A DNA stretch of 64,000 nucleotides from an uncultured Fluviicola sp. (lineage in GTDB: Bacteria > Bacteroidota > Bacteroidia > Flavobacteriales > Crocinitomicaceae): positions 62,001 through 126,000 of the forward strand of contig NZ_CAMLDC010000008.1 in NCBI RefSeq assembly GCF_946478805.1, read 5' to 3'. Below are positions 55,256 to 63,946 of this stretch, in pieces (the first letter of the stretch is position 1; each line of letters starts with the position of its first letter). The position numbers were made by a program, and so were the translations under genes. The notes under the pieces are model-generated. The model made no database searches and was not told the origin of the DNA. It saw only the letters and a program-made list of their open reading frames with translations.

Positions 55256-55699
55256 TTATTTCGCAGGCTGAAACAACCCGCTGATCGCGATGCGATTCCA
55301 TGAATTGATTGTCACAATCGCCATAATAATCTGCGACAAATAATTTGCATCAAATGTCTCGCTTGCTTCATCGTATAGATCTGCCGGAATTCCTCCTTGA
55401 TGAATCAATGTCACTGCTTCCGTCAATGCCAGGACGATGCGTTCTTCCTTCGTATACAAATCGGTTACTTCCCGCCATGCATTCAATAAGACAATCCGTT
55501 GTGTGGTTTCACCTTGTTTCAACGCATCTGTTGTATGCATGTCGATACAGAATGCGCAACCGTTGATTTGGGAAGCACGCAATTTGATTAATTCATGGTG
55601 TGTTTTTGTCAATGCACTTTTTTCGATATAACCGGCTAAACCGTACATTGCTTTTGTAGCTCCCGGTTCTGTTTCCAGGATGTTGATTCTCTTTTCCAT
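55256..55699 (-). CDS. Carboxymuconolactone decarboxylase/AhpD-like protein
   Basis: The 147-aa protein has the AhpD-type peroxidase motif with C48 and C51 (NGCAFCIDMH) and H55. The family reduces peroxides through a thiol pair or decarboxylates; the CxxC favours the AhpD-like redox activity. It lies 88 bases before the Crp-family regulator on the same strand. Such pairs are common, which suggests the regulator controls it. Confidence 0.92.
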   Translation of the reverse strand: MEKRINILETEPGATKAMYGLAGYIEKSALTKTHHELIKLRASQINGCAFCIDMHTTDALKQGETTQRIVLLNAWREVTDLYTKEERIVLALTEAVTLIHQGGIPADLYDEASETFDANYLSQIIMAIVTINSWNRIAISGLFQPAK

Positions 55700-55787
55700 G
55701 TTTGTTTGATCTTTTATTTATAAGACAAAGGTCAGGAACAAAAAATGGAAAAAAATTAAACCAGATTAATAAATGAATAGGTGGATC

Positions 55788-56360
55788 TTATTTTCTCTTT
55801 TTCCGGAGTTCACTTAGGTATTCCGGGGTGAGCCCGAGGAAAGAGGCAAGCAGGTATTGGGGGACACGCTGTACAAATTGTGGATATGAGTCGTAAAAAT
55901 GAAAGAAATAATCTTCTTTCGACATCGTATACAAATATTTGATGCGCATTTGATAAGCTGCAAAAGCCCGCTGATAAACAAAACGGAAATAGCGTTCCAT
56001 AATCGGGAAATCCCGGTATAATTTCTCCATTGATTGAAAATCAATAGTTAGTATTTCTGAATTTTCAACTGCCTGAACGCTGAACGGGGCTTCTGTCTGG
56101 AATTCGAAAGCCCGGTTATCGGATAACCACCAGGTTTCCAAAGCAAACTCAGTAGTCACTTCAACTCCTTTTTCACTGATCAAGAATTTCCGAAGACACC
56201 CGGTCAGTACAAAGTAGTGGTAACGGCAAATTTTCCCTTCTTCCTGCAACATCTCCTTTTTTGAAACGTGAACCATTTTGAAATAACTCATAATTATTTC
56301 AAATTCGTTATCCGAAACAGGGATGAATTTTTGCAGATGCTGTTTGAAGATTTGGCACAT
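55788..56360 (-). CDS. Crp/Fnr-family transcriptional regulator
   Basis: The 190-aa protein has an N-terminal cyclic-nucleotide-binding-type beta roll (about 15-115; YHYFVLTGCLRKFLISEKGV) and a short C-terminal region with a degenerate winged helix (QYLLASFLGLTPEYLSELRK). Bacteroidota Crp proteins of this size are common and usually bind no cAMP. It lies between the CMD gene and the beta-lactamase gene in one string. Confidence 0.93.
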   Translation of the reverse strand: MCQIFKQHLQKFIPVSDNEFEIIMSYFKMVHVSKKEMLQEEGKICRYHYFVLTGCLRKFLISEKGVEVTTEFALETWWLSDNRAFEFQTEAPFSVQAVENSEILTIDFQSMEKLYRDFPIMERYFRFVYQRAFAAYQMRIKYLYTMSKEDYFFHFYDSYPQFVQRVPQYLLASFLGLTPEYLSELRKKRK

Positions 56361-56365
56361 GATTC

Positions 56366-57109
56366 CTAGTGTTTCGCCTTTTTCTTATCGTTCTTTCTGC
56401 CTTTGTATTTCTCCTTTGCCAAATGAAGCGTATGTTTTAACGCTTTTTTTCCAGGTGCAATTTTTTGATGTCCCGGAATAACAACTTTAACCTTCGGGTA
56501 TTTTTTGATTAAAGTTTTAGCGGCGATCGGCCACATTCCGATATTCGAGTCCGAGAGATTCCCCAGATCTTCCGCTTCAACAGATTTGATGAAACAACCG
56601 CCAACCAGGATCCTGTCTTTGGGAAAATAAACCACAATATTATCCGAAGTGTGTCCTGCACCCGGATAAAATGTTTCGAAAACAGTGTTGTGAATGTTGA
56701 AAACGGTGTCGCCCTCAAATGTATATTGAGCCTGGGGAAAATGGTTTTCTGCGCATAAATTCTTCGTAGCGTAAGTGCTGTAAGTGGCAATTCCCTTCTT
56801 TTTGTAAAAATCCAATCCGGCTGACCGGTCTTCGTGCCAATGTGTGGAAAGAACCAATTGCACTTTCTTATGGAATTTGACATCGATGGAATCCAGTAAA
56901 GGCTGAAATTGAGTAGTATCCCAGGGAGTATCAATCATAATAACCGACCCGGAAGTGATTTTCAATAGGCCATGTGCCGATATACGGACGTCCTTGTAAG
57001 TTTGATAAGTGGTGAAAACGTAAGAACTATCTGATATTTTTGTGAAATCAAGCTGCGCGTTCAGTCCGAATGACATGAGACAGATCAGTGAAAAAAGAAA
57101 CCTTGTCAT
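56366..57109 (-). CDS. Subclass B1 metallo-beta-lactamase-like hydrolase
   Basis: The protein (about 247 aa from ATG 57109; an in-frame ATG is at 57127) has a signal peptide (MTRFLFSLICLMSFGLNA) and the B1 zinc ligands, numbered here from the upstream ATG: H96, H98 and D100 in STHWHEDRSAG, H159 in GAGHTSDN, C178 in VGGCF and H220 in IPGHQ. The complete Zn1 and Zn2 sets are those of B1 enzymes (BlaB, IND and relatives), so hydrolysis of carbapenems and penicillins is possible. Environmental Flavobacteriia often carry such chromosomal genes. Activity is not proven by the motifs. The tail is Lys-rich. It starts right after the upstream membrane-protein gene. Confidence 0.92.
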   Translation of the reverse strand: MTRFLFSLICLMSFGLNAQLDFTKISDSSYVFTTYQTYKDVRISAHGLLKITSGSVIMIDTPWDTTQFQPLLDSIDVKFHKKVQLVLSTHWHEDRSAGLDFYKKKGIATYSTYATKNLCAENHFPQAQYTFEGDTVFNIHNTVFETFYPGAGHTSDNIVVYFPKDRILVGGCFIKSVEAEDLGNLSDSNIGMWPIAAKTLIKKYPKVKVVIPGHQKIAPGKKALKHTLHLAKEKYKGRKNDKKKAKH

Positions 57110-57127
57110 GGATATAAACTTAAGCAT

Positions 57128-57676
57128 TTATCTGCTTTTGTTCATGCGTTTTTGTTGATTTTGTTCCAGCTTTAAGGCAATATGGTCAGTAACTTCAACT
57201 GATTCAAGTTCTCTCATTTTTTTAACCAGTTGAAGAGCCATCTTATAGCTGGGAAATTCATAAATGATTACCCATTGGTCATTTTTTGTACGAGCCATCA
57301 TGTCATAGGTAATCGATTTGGATGATGCTGAAGAACCTCCATAAAAAGAAGGGCTTGTACTTTGCACAAATCTTCGATAAGTAGTATTTTCTACTGATAA
57401 ACGCAAATGGAAGCTATCCAGATCAGGTACTTTGCTCCATTTTCCCCAAGCAGATCCAAAAAGTGATTTGAATTTTCGGTATTGCATCGTTTCAAGATTG
57501 AATTCCAAACCAATTTCCGTAAGTCCAAGCAAAATGCAAATACTAGTCAGTAAGATTCCGAAAGGAAAGAATAACATGAAACTGACAAGAGCAGCAATTC
57601 CACAAAAAACGATTGGGATCAGGTAGGTCATTGTTTTACCCTCACTAATTACAAGGGTAGAAGAAGTTTTTTTCAT
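57128..57676 (-). CDS. Membrane protein of unknown function
   Basis: The 182-aa protein has two adjacent hydrophobic segments near the N-terminus (TYLIPIVFCGIAALVSFMLF; FPFGILLTSICILLGLTEIG) and then a soluble mixed domain (YRKFKSLFGSAWGKWSKVPD) like a PH or bPH-type domain. I do not know the family. It ends one base before the first possible beta-lactamase ATG and is probably in the same transcript. Confidence 0.7.
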   Translation of the reverse strand: MKKTSSTLVISEGKTMTYLIPIVFCGIAALVSFMLFFPFGILLTSICILLGLTEIGLEFNLETMQYRKFKSLFGSAWGKWSKVPDLDSFHLRLSVENTTYRRFVQSTSPSFYGGSSASSKSITYDMMARTKNDQWVIIYEFPSYKMALQLVKKMRELESVEVTDHIALKLEQNQQKRMNKSR

Positions 57677-57804
57677 TCAGGCAATTAAAATTTGAAGAAG
57701 GGAAATTACAGGAAAGTTTGATTGCTGAAATAGATTTAGCTTTTTTTAGGCTTTTTCTCACTGAAAGTATCATGCTTTGTTCTCTTCATCTTTGGGGAAT
57801 AAAA

Positions 57805-57833
57805 AAAGACTCTTCATTTTTTGAAGAGTCTTT
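57805..57833 (-). terminator. Intrinsic terminator of pckA
   Basis: AAAGACTCTTCA / TGAAGAGTCTTT is a 12-bp perfect stem with a 5-base loop and a T-run on the minus strand, 22 bases after the pckA stop. Confidence 0.93.
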
Positions 57834-57854
57834 CTACTAAATAATAAAACCAGA

Positions 57855-59465
57855 TTAAACAGTCACTTTCGGAGCAGCTGCTAAAATATCTGTAGATGTT
57901 TCTGCTGCATACTGTTCAAAGTTCTTAACGAACTGATCAGCCAAATGGTTGGCAGTTTTATCGTATCCTGACTTATCAGCCCAAGTTTCACGCGGATTTA
58001 AAATCTCGCTAGGAACTTCAGGACAAGAAGTAGGGAATGACAATTCGAATACCGGTAATGTTTCAAAAGCAACATCATCTAATTTTCCAGTCAAGGCCGC
58101 AGTGATCATTGATCTCGTGTAAGATAATTTCATTCTGCTTCCGACACCGTAAGATCCACCTGACCAACCGGTGTTGATCAACCAAACTTTGATATCCGTA
58201 CCATGTAATTTCTCTCCGAGTAATTTTGCGTATTTCGCAGGGTGAAGAGGTAAGAATGCTTTTCCGAAACAAGCGGAGAACGTAGTTGTAGGCTCTGTAA
58301 TACCGACTTCTGTTCCAGCTACTTTTGCCGTGTATCCTGACATGAAGTGGTACATTGCTTGTTCTTTCGTCAGACGAGAGATTGGAGGCAATACACCAAA
58401 CGCATCAGCTGTCAAGAAGAAAATATTTTTTGGTCCTGACCCGATAGAAGGAGTCATGATATTGTCAATGAAATCAATCGGATAAGAAACACGCGTGTTT
58501 TCAGTAATTGACCCGTCAGCGTAATCTGGTGTTGAAGTTCCCTCGTGGAAACCAATGTTCTCCAGGATAGCACCAAACTTGATCGCATCATAGATTTGCG
58601 GTTCTTTCTCTTTCGATAAATCGATTGTTTTTGCGTAACAACCGCCTTCGAAGTTGAATACGGAATTATCCGACCAACCGTGCTCATCATCACCGATCAA
58701 ACGACGGTTCGGATCGGAAGACAAAGTTGTTTTTCCTGTTCCGGATAATCCGAAGAAAATAGCAGTGTCACCTGATGCACCAACGTTTGCTGAACAGTGC
58801 ATGGAAAGTACATTCTTTTCGTGTGGCAAAACATAATTCAAGACGGAGAAAATACCTTTCTTGATTTCACCTGTATATCCGGTACCGCCGATAATGATCA
58901 TTTTACGTGTGAAGTTCAAGATCGCAAAATTCGCCTGGCGTGTTCCGTCAATTGCAGGATCAGCTTTGAATCCAGGAGCACAAACGATGTTCCACTCTGC
59001 ATCAAAGTTTTCGATCTCAGCATCAGTCGGACGCAAGAACATATTGTATGCGAACATATTTGACCATGGGAATTCAGTCGTCACACGGATGTTCATTCTG
59101 AATTTATCGTCAGCACAAGCATATGCATCGCGAACATATACATCTTTGTCAATCAAATAAGACTTCATGCGGTTGTATAACGCATCAAATTGTTCCGTAG
59201 AAACAGGAATGTTCACATCACCCCACCAAACACTGTTTTCAGTATTCGCATCACGAACAACAAAGCGATCTTTTGGAGATCTTCCAGTGAATTCACCTGT
59301 CTCAATTGCGATTGCTCCAGTGTCCGTTAAAACACCTTGACCACCAAGGATAGTGTCTTCTACTAGTTCTGCTGGTGTTAAATTCCAGAATACGTTACCG
59401 AGATTTTCTAATCCGATAGTTGCTTTCAAATCGGCGTTTTTTCCTCGTTTACCAAATTCATTCAT
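57855..59465 (-). CDS. pckA: ATP-dependent phosphoenolpyruvate carboxykinase
   Basis: PckA converts oxaloacetate and ATP to PEP, ADP and CO2 in gluconeogenesis, or works in reverse for CO2 fixation. The 536-aa protein has the kinase-1a loop GLSGTGKTTLSSDPNR, the metal-binding IGDDEHGWSD and the R-binding GEFTGRSPKDRF near the N-terminus. It is the ATP-type enzyme. A TACTTTTG -7 element sits 44 bases upstream. Confidence 0.98.
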   Translation of the reverse strand: MNEFGKRGKNADLKATIGLENLGNVFWNLTPAELVEDTILGGQGVLTDTGAIAIETGEFTGRSPKDRFVVRDANTENSVWWGDVNIPVSTEQFDALYNRMKSYLIDKDVYVRDAYACADDKFRMNIRVTTEFPWSNMFAYNMFLRPTDAEIENFDAEWNIVCAPGFKADPAIDGTRQANFAILNFTRKMIIIGGTGYTGEIKKGIFSVLNYVLPHEKNVLSMHCSANVGASGDTAIFFGLSGTGKTTLSSDPNRRLIGDDEHGWSDNSVFNFEGGCYAKTIDLSKEKEPQIYDAIKFGAILENIGFHEGTSTPDYADGSITENTRVSYPIDFIDNIMTPSIGSGPKNIFFLTADAFGVLPPISRLTKEQAMYHFMSGYTAKVAGTEVGITEPTTTFSACFGKAFLPLHPAKYAKLLGEKLHGTDIKVWLINTGWSGGSYGVGSRMKLSYTRSMITAALTGKLDDVAFETLPVFELSFPTSCPEVPSEILNPRETWADKSGYDKTANHLADQFVKNFEQYAAETSTDILAAAPKVTV

Positions 59466-59777
59466 AAAATGTCTTTTTGTTTTGCCCTAGCGGCTAACTT
59501 ATTTTGGTGCAAAAGTACATTGATTCGTCAAAAAACCTGCCTTTTTTCGGTATAAATATTAACAGAATAAGAACAGATGTTCTTATAATATCTTATTAAC
59601 GTGTTGATTTGCTGGTTATTGTAATGATTTGAAGGTTGATAACTTGTTAATCGTAGATGGAGAATTGACAATTGAAAATGAATAATTGAAAAGAGGAATT
59701 TCTTAATGCTTATAGGTTCCAACCTGATTAGCACTTTTTCTCTTTTCAATTCTAAATTCTCAATTATTTATTTTCAT
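59466..59777. other. Intergenic region between pckA and the esterase gene
   Basis: This 312-base region holds the pckA promoter (59510-59517) near one end and copy C of the inverted-repeat family near the other. I see no gene in it; the minus-strand ORF at 59528-59749 reads through the repeat and is not supported. Confidence 0.7.
59510..59517 (-). promoter_or_regulatory. -7 element of pckA
   Basis: TACTTTTG on the minus strand is an exact TAnnTTTG match. I find no well-spaced -33 element. Confidence 0.5.
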
Positions 59778-59779
59778 TT
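59663..59779. repeat. Inverted repeat of the AATTGAAAA family, copy C
   Basis: The left arm (59663-59699; includes AATTGAAAATGAATAATTGA) pairs imperfectly with a right arm (59740-59779; CTCTTTTCAATTCTAAATTC and onward), which reaches the esterase stop codon. It probably terminates esterase transcription. Confidence 0.65.
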
Positions 59780-60734
59780 ATTTGGCTAAATTCCAATCTT
59801 TAGCAATCTGATAGGTACTGAAAAAATCGCCGTCTTTCGCATGTTTGGAGACTTCACCACCTTGTTTGATTCCAGGTCCCGGGTCTATCATCAGGTAATG
59901 TCCCCATTTATTGGCTTTGTACAGAATGATGTCCGAACGACCTTTCTCATCTTTATAATCGGTGCGCATGATCGTAGGCGTAGCGGTTCCTGCAACAACC
60001 TGTTTCATGGATTCTGAAGTGATTTTGAACGCTGTTTTCCATTGTTTTACCAACACTTCCCCGTTTCCATATTGAACAACTTTGTCATCTGTTCCATGAA
60101 TAACGATCAATTGAGGAAATTCGCCTTTGTATAGTGAATCTTGCGAGTAGAGCCGGTGACGCAAAATTTCGTCACTGAACATGGTAGGTTGTTTCATTTC
60201 GGAAAAAGATTTCCCCACAGATTCGACCTGTTTATAAGCAGTTCCTGCCAAAATAGCTCCTGATTTGATAGAACCCGGATAACATGCCATATAGTTTACA
60301 CTCATTGCTGCTCCGGCACTTACTCCGTAAATAAAGATTTTAGAAGTGTCAACAGAGTAGTGTGAAACGGCATATTTCACCATTTCATGAATACTGGCTA
60401 TTTCGCCTTTGTCTTTCTCCTGGTCGTCTTTCGAAAACCAATTGAAACATTTGATCATGTTGTTTGCACCTTTTTGCTCCGGGTAAAGCACAAAGAAATT
60501 CAATGAATCTGCCAATTTGTTCCAACCCGATCCGGTTGAAATCTCGATCGCATCCTGGTTACAACCATGAAGTACGAGTACCAAAGGAATTTTCTTAGTC
60601 GGTTTATTCAAGGGTTCGTGAATAAAGGCATTCAGATTTCCGGGATTTTCGGTGATATTTGGTGTGATATCAGTCAATTGGGAACTTCCGAAAAATGGGA
60701 AGAGTAGTAACGAGAAGATGATTGTTGTTTTCAA
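59778..60734 (-). CDS. PHB depolymerase-like (CE1/LpqC) secreted esterase
   Basis: The 318-aa protein has a signal peptide (MKTTIIFSLLLFPFFGSSQ) and an alpha/beta-hydrolase fold with LVLVLHGCNQ (oxyanion), nucleophile S139 in YGVSAGAAM, and D/H candidates near VIHGTDDKVV and KWGHYL. It is typical of secreted polyhydroxybutyrate or feruloyl esterases. It starts 4 bases inside the end of the MutS-like gene, so the two are co-transcribed, though a functional link is not obvious. Confidence 0.88.
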   Translation of the reverse strand: MKTTIIFSLLLFPFFGSSQLTDITPNITENPGNLNAFIHEPLNKPTKKIPLVLVLHGCNQDAIEISTGSGWNKLADSLNFFVLYPEQKGANNMIKCFNWFSKDDQEKDKGEIASIHEMVKYAVSHYSVDTSKIFIYGVSAGAAMSVNYMACYPGSIKSGAILAGTAYKQVESVGKSFSEMKQPTMFSDEILRHRLYSQDSLYKGEFPQLIVIHGTDDKVVQYGNGEVLVKQWKTAFKITSESMKQVVAGTATPTIMRTDYKDEKGRSDIILYKANKWGHYLMIDPGPGIKQGGEVSKHAKDGDFFSTYQIAKDWNLAK

Positions 60735-62500
60735 ATTATCTGGTATTTTTTCATGATGAATGTAGCACTTTTATTTTGACAAATGCCATTGCGAAGTTTG
60801 TAATCAAAGAAAAGATCATTGTCGCGGATTTCGACTTCGAAACATTTGTTACTTAAATAAGCCGGATGAGCATTGGTGGTTTCGCACACTTCCAGATCGT
60901 GGGTTGCAATCATTCCGATTGCGTTCAGACGAACCATTTGCTCAACAATTCCGATTGTCCCATTTTGTTTGTCGTCCGAGTTGGTTCCACGCAGGATTTC
61001 ATCCAGGAGCACAAAAGCTGGTCCTTCGTTCAGGTTGTCAATGATCAGTTTCAAACGTTTCACTTCCGAAAAGAAATAAGAAGTGCTTTCTTCCAACGAA
61101 TCACTTAAACGCATGGAAACGAGCAGAGGAATAGGGTGGAAATAAGCGTTTTTAGCCGGGACAACTGAACCGGCATTGGATAGGATTACTCCGATTCCCA
61201 ATGTTCTAAGGAAAGTACTTTTTCCGGACATATTCGATCCGGTAAGGATCATGAACCGTTCCCGGTCGAATGAAATGGAATTGCAAACCCGTGTTGATTT
61301 TTGAATCAACGGATGTCCCAATTCTTCAAAGGAAATCTGTTCGCTATCAAGCTGCGGGAAACAATATTCCGGGTTGTTCACTTTGAAGTTACTGAAGGAA
61401 AGAATGCTTTCAACTTCTGCAATCTGTTCGATCCATTGGCTGATTGATTCGCGGTGACTTTTTTTCCACTTGACCAATTGTCTGAAAATATGGACATGAT
61501 ATTGAACGGTTGAGTTTAAAAGAAAAACAGCCATTCCATTGTTAATGCTGTCCAGATTTTCATAAATCCGCGACGCTTCTCTCAATAAAGTACTTGCAGC
61601 TTGATTCTTGGAATGAACTTTCGCATGGATTTCTTTCAGCCTGGCCGATTTCCAAACCCGGTTTTCGACCAGCTTCAACATTTCGCTATATGCAAGAAGA
61701 GAAGCTCCGATTCGTTCCGTTTTCCCGATCTCCTTACGGATTTTTCCTGAAATCGCACCGAATAAAAGCATATTTACCACTGAAAGGATTACACCGACAT
61801 TGAACCAATAAACCTGGCTTGTTTGCCACAGGAAAATCATACTTGTCAATCCTAAAGCCGGGAATACAAATGCCAGGATGGTTGAAATAATGGAAATCGA
61901 TTGTTTCGAATCCTGCCAGTGTTCAATGTAGTTGCGGATTTCTTGAGTATCCTTTCCCAATTTGGCATAAACCTGGAAAGCTTGTCGCCATTCCAGATCC
62001 TCTGCAACTTCCCGGATCGCTTCCTGGGTCTGACTTAAAGATTCGGAACTTTGGGTTTGGAGCAGGGAAGAAGCCAATTTTTCACTACCGATTACCGTTG
62101 AGGTGCGATTCAAGTGTTCAAATAACGAATAAGGTCCGAACAGATCAATATCGAATGAATAGGGATGCCTGGTGTCCAGGAACTCTTTGCCATTTTCGTA
62201 ATATGGTAAGGATTCGGTTACAAATAAATGCTCCGATTCATTGAGCCAATGATAAGTGGAAGCTACCTGTAGTTTGCGTTTCACCTTGAAGTGATAGTTT
62301 ACCAAAAATGCAAATATTCCAAGTGAAATGATCCCGCCGATCAGGAATGGAACGCCGTTTTCTAACCGTGAAAAATAAAAACACGTTCCGGAAATCAGGA
62401 GCGCAATCAATCTGGACCAACCAATTAACTGAAGGTGTTTATTTATTTGATTAACAGAATCTTTGTAAGAACGGGATCGCTCCGAATAGTCAGGAATCAT
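60731..62500 (-). CDS. Membrane-anchored MutS-family ATPase
   Basis: The 589-aa protein ends in a MutS ATPase domain with Walker A GSNMSGKST (about 418), VLLDEILRGTNSDD (Walker B) and ATHDLEV (C-terminal His). It lacks the mismatch-recognition domain. Unlike MutS, it has several predicted membrane helices: two near the N-terminus (LIALLISGTCFYF; FLIGGIISLGIFAFLVNYHF) and two around residues 200-245 (IISTILAFVFPALGLTSMIF). A role in mismatch repair is unlikely. The substrate is unknown; the protein may couple ATP hydrolysis to a membrane process. Confidence 0.9.
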   Translation of the reverse strand: MIPDYSERSRSYKDSVNQINKHLQLIGWSRLIALLISGTCFYFSRLENGVPFLIGGIISLGIFAFLVNYHFKVKRKLQVASTYHWLNESEHLFVTESLPYYENGKEFLDTRHPYSFDIDLFGPYSLFEHLNRTSTVIGSEKLASSLLQTQSSESLSQTQEAIREVAEDLEWRQAFQVYAKLGKDTQEIRNYIEHWQDSKQSISIISTILAFVFPALGLTSMIFLWQTSQVYWFNVGVILSVVNMLLFGAISGKIRKEIGKTERIGASLLAYSEMLKLVENRVWKSARLKEIHAKVHSKNQAASTLLREASRIYENLDSINNGMAVFLLNSTVQYHVHIFRQLVKWKKSHRESISQWIEQIAEVESILSFSNFKVNNPEYCFPQLDSEQISFEELGHPLIQKSTRVCNSISFDRERFMILTGSNMSGKSTFLRTLGIGVILSNAGSVVPAKNAYFHPIPLLVSMRLSDSLEESTSYFFSEVKRLKLIIDNLNEGPAFVLLDEILRGTNSDDKQNGTIGIVEQMVRLNAIGMIATHDLEVCETTNAHPAYLSNKCFEVEIRDNDLFFDYKLRNGICQNKSATFIMKKYQII

Positions 62501-63183
62501 ATAGTGGCCATTTTTTTTAGTTCGGTAACAGCTTGTTGGATATTTTTCCAGACATCACTAATGGAAGCATCCATCATATAACAAGGAGCTGAAATAATCT
62601 TATTCGCTTGATCAACCTGGATTTCTTTCACGGATTTATAAGCTGTGGTTGCCCCGGTTTTTTCCAATCCTTGTGAAAAAGCTTCAATATCATAAGGAGA
62701 GGATTCATTAGTCGTTCCCAAAGTAAGTGAAGGATGAATATCAGATCCTTCCAATGCTTTCGCTACAACGACCGGGCTCACACACAAGGCGGCAATTGGT
62801 TTTCCGACATTTACCATGTTTACGATTAGCAATTTAACCTCGGGAAGAATTGCTCCATCCGGACCATCGAATGCCCATTTCGTGAAGTTTTTTGCATTGC
62901 CGAACCCGCCCGGGATAATTAGTCCGTCCAAATCTGCGGGCTGAACTTCCTGGATTGGAACAATGTTTCCACGTGCAATACGGGCAGCTTCGACGAACAT
63001 ATTTCGTGATTCATTCATCGGTTCGCCCGTTGCATGGTTTATTACATGGAATTGATCTGCGTCCACACCGATACAAGTGTAGGTGTCTCCCGATTCGGAA
63101 ACTGCCAGCATAGCCAATACAGCTTCTTGGATCTCAGCTCCGTCATATACTCCGGATCCGGAAAGTAAAATTCCAAAATTCAT
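62497..63183 (-). CDS. elbB: ElbB-family glyoxalase/amidotransferase-like protein
   Basis: The 228-aa protein belongs to the DJ-1/PfpI-like ElbB family: FGILLSGSGVYDGAEIQEA at the start, IPGGFGNAKNFTKWAFDG, and the nucleophile-containing AALCVSPVVVAKAL. It was linked to isoprenoid synthesis and later to glyoxalase activity; the cellular role is uncertain. It overlaps the MutS-like start by 4 bases and heads this operon. Confidence 0.93.
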   Translation of the reverse strand: MNFGILLSGSGVYDGAEIQEAVLAMLAVSESGDTYTCIGVDADQFHVINHATGEPMNESRNMFVEAARIARGNIVPIQEVQPADLDGLIIPGGFGNAKNFTKWAFDGPDGAILPEVKLLIVNMVNVGKPIAALCVSPVVVAKALEGSDIHPSLTLGTTNESSPYDIEAFSQGLEKTGATTAYKSVKEIQVDQANKIISAPCYMMDASISDVWKNIQQAVTELKKMATI

Positions 63184-63250
63184 TTTTAATCAGTTTTTAA
63201 TTAATTCCAAAACAAAGACGATGAGTTGTTTTAGAATAGGATTATCTAAA

Positions 63251-63336
63251 ACTCTGCGTTCTTTGCTTCTTCGCGGTTAAATAAAGAATCACTTTTAATT
63301 TTGAACCACAAAGAATGAAAGAGCGCAAAGAATAAG
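63251..63336. repeat. Inverted repeat of the AACC-CAAAG type
   Basis: The left arm reads ACTCTGCGTTCTTTGCTTCT then TCGCGGTTAA (63251-63280). Its reverse complement aligns with TTGAACCACAAAGAATGAAA then GAGCGCAAAGAAT (63301-63333). Palindromic intergenic elements of the AACC(A/G)C-AAAG type are widespread in Bacteroidota, from memory. It lies in the elbB/DCC divergent gap. Confidence 0.65.
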
Positions 63337-63397
63337 TTTGCTTCTTTTAGTTCACAAATCTTCGGTTCTTCAAAAATACGATTCTATATCTATTTCG

Positions 63398-63405
63398 TAT
63401 ATTTG
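63398..63405 (+). promoter_or_regulatory. -7 element of the DCC gene
   Basis: TATATTTG matches TAnnTTTG exactly and ends 5 bases before the ATG (63411), so the mRNA would be almost leaderless. No -33 element is visible. Confidence 0.4.
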
Positions 63406-63410
63406 TTTTG

Positions 63411-63815
63411 ATGGACAAACCAATAATTTTTTATGATGGTGATTGCGGGTTTTGCAATAAAACGGTGCAATTTGTCCTGAACCATGAAAAAGACGAGTCG
63501 ATTCAATTTTGTGCACTTCAAAATGATTTCGCGAAAGAATTTTTCAAACAACAAGGAATCCAGGAAATGGATTTGTCGACCTTTTATTTTTGGGATGGTC
63601 AAAAATTAAATAAACGTTCTACTGCAGGATTAAAGGTTTTGAATCATTTACGTTTTCCTTTTACACTAGGGAAAATAGGATGGATCTGTCCAAGATTTAT
63701 TCGTGATGGAGTCTATAATGCAATTGCAAAGCGAAGAATGCGGTTGGCTCCCAGTTTTTGTGCGCTTCCGACTCCGGCCCAAGCCGTCCGTTTTTTGTCC
63801 CAAAAAACAAATTAG
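63411..63815 (+). CDS. DCC-family thiol-disulfide oxidoreductase-like protein (DUF393)
   Basis: The 134-aa protein has the DCC signature FYDGDCGFCNK (residues 6-16), a CxxC-like pair in a thioredoxin-like fold, and the helix IGWICPRFIRDGVYNAIAKR typical of the YuxK group. A redox or chaperone role is inferred from the family. The ATG 63411 is preferred over an in-frame TTG just before it. Confidence 0.93.
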   Translation: MDKPIIFYDGDCGFCNKTVQFVLNHEKDESIQFCALQNDFAKEFFKQQGIQEMDLSTFYFWDGQKLNKRSTAGLKVLNHLRFPFTLGKIGWICPRFIRDGVYNAIAKRRMRLAPSFCALPTPAQAVRFLSQKTN

Positions 63816-63934
63816 ATTGATATTTTCATCACGTTGAATGGAAATAAAACGAGATGTTAAAAACCGATTCCGATTTTGTGTAAATTCTGTTAATATCATT
63901 CTTTCGATATACCTTCTAAAGGGAATACTTTAGC

Positions 63935-63942
63935 TATTTTTG
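63935..63942 (+). promoter_or_regulatory. -7 element of the last gene
   Basis: TATTTTTG matches TAnnTTTG, 4 bases before the ATG (63947). This is another start-proximal promoter element. Confidence 0.4.
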
Positions 63943-63946
63943 TTCT

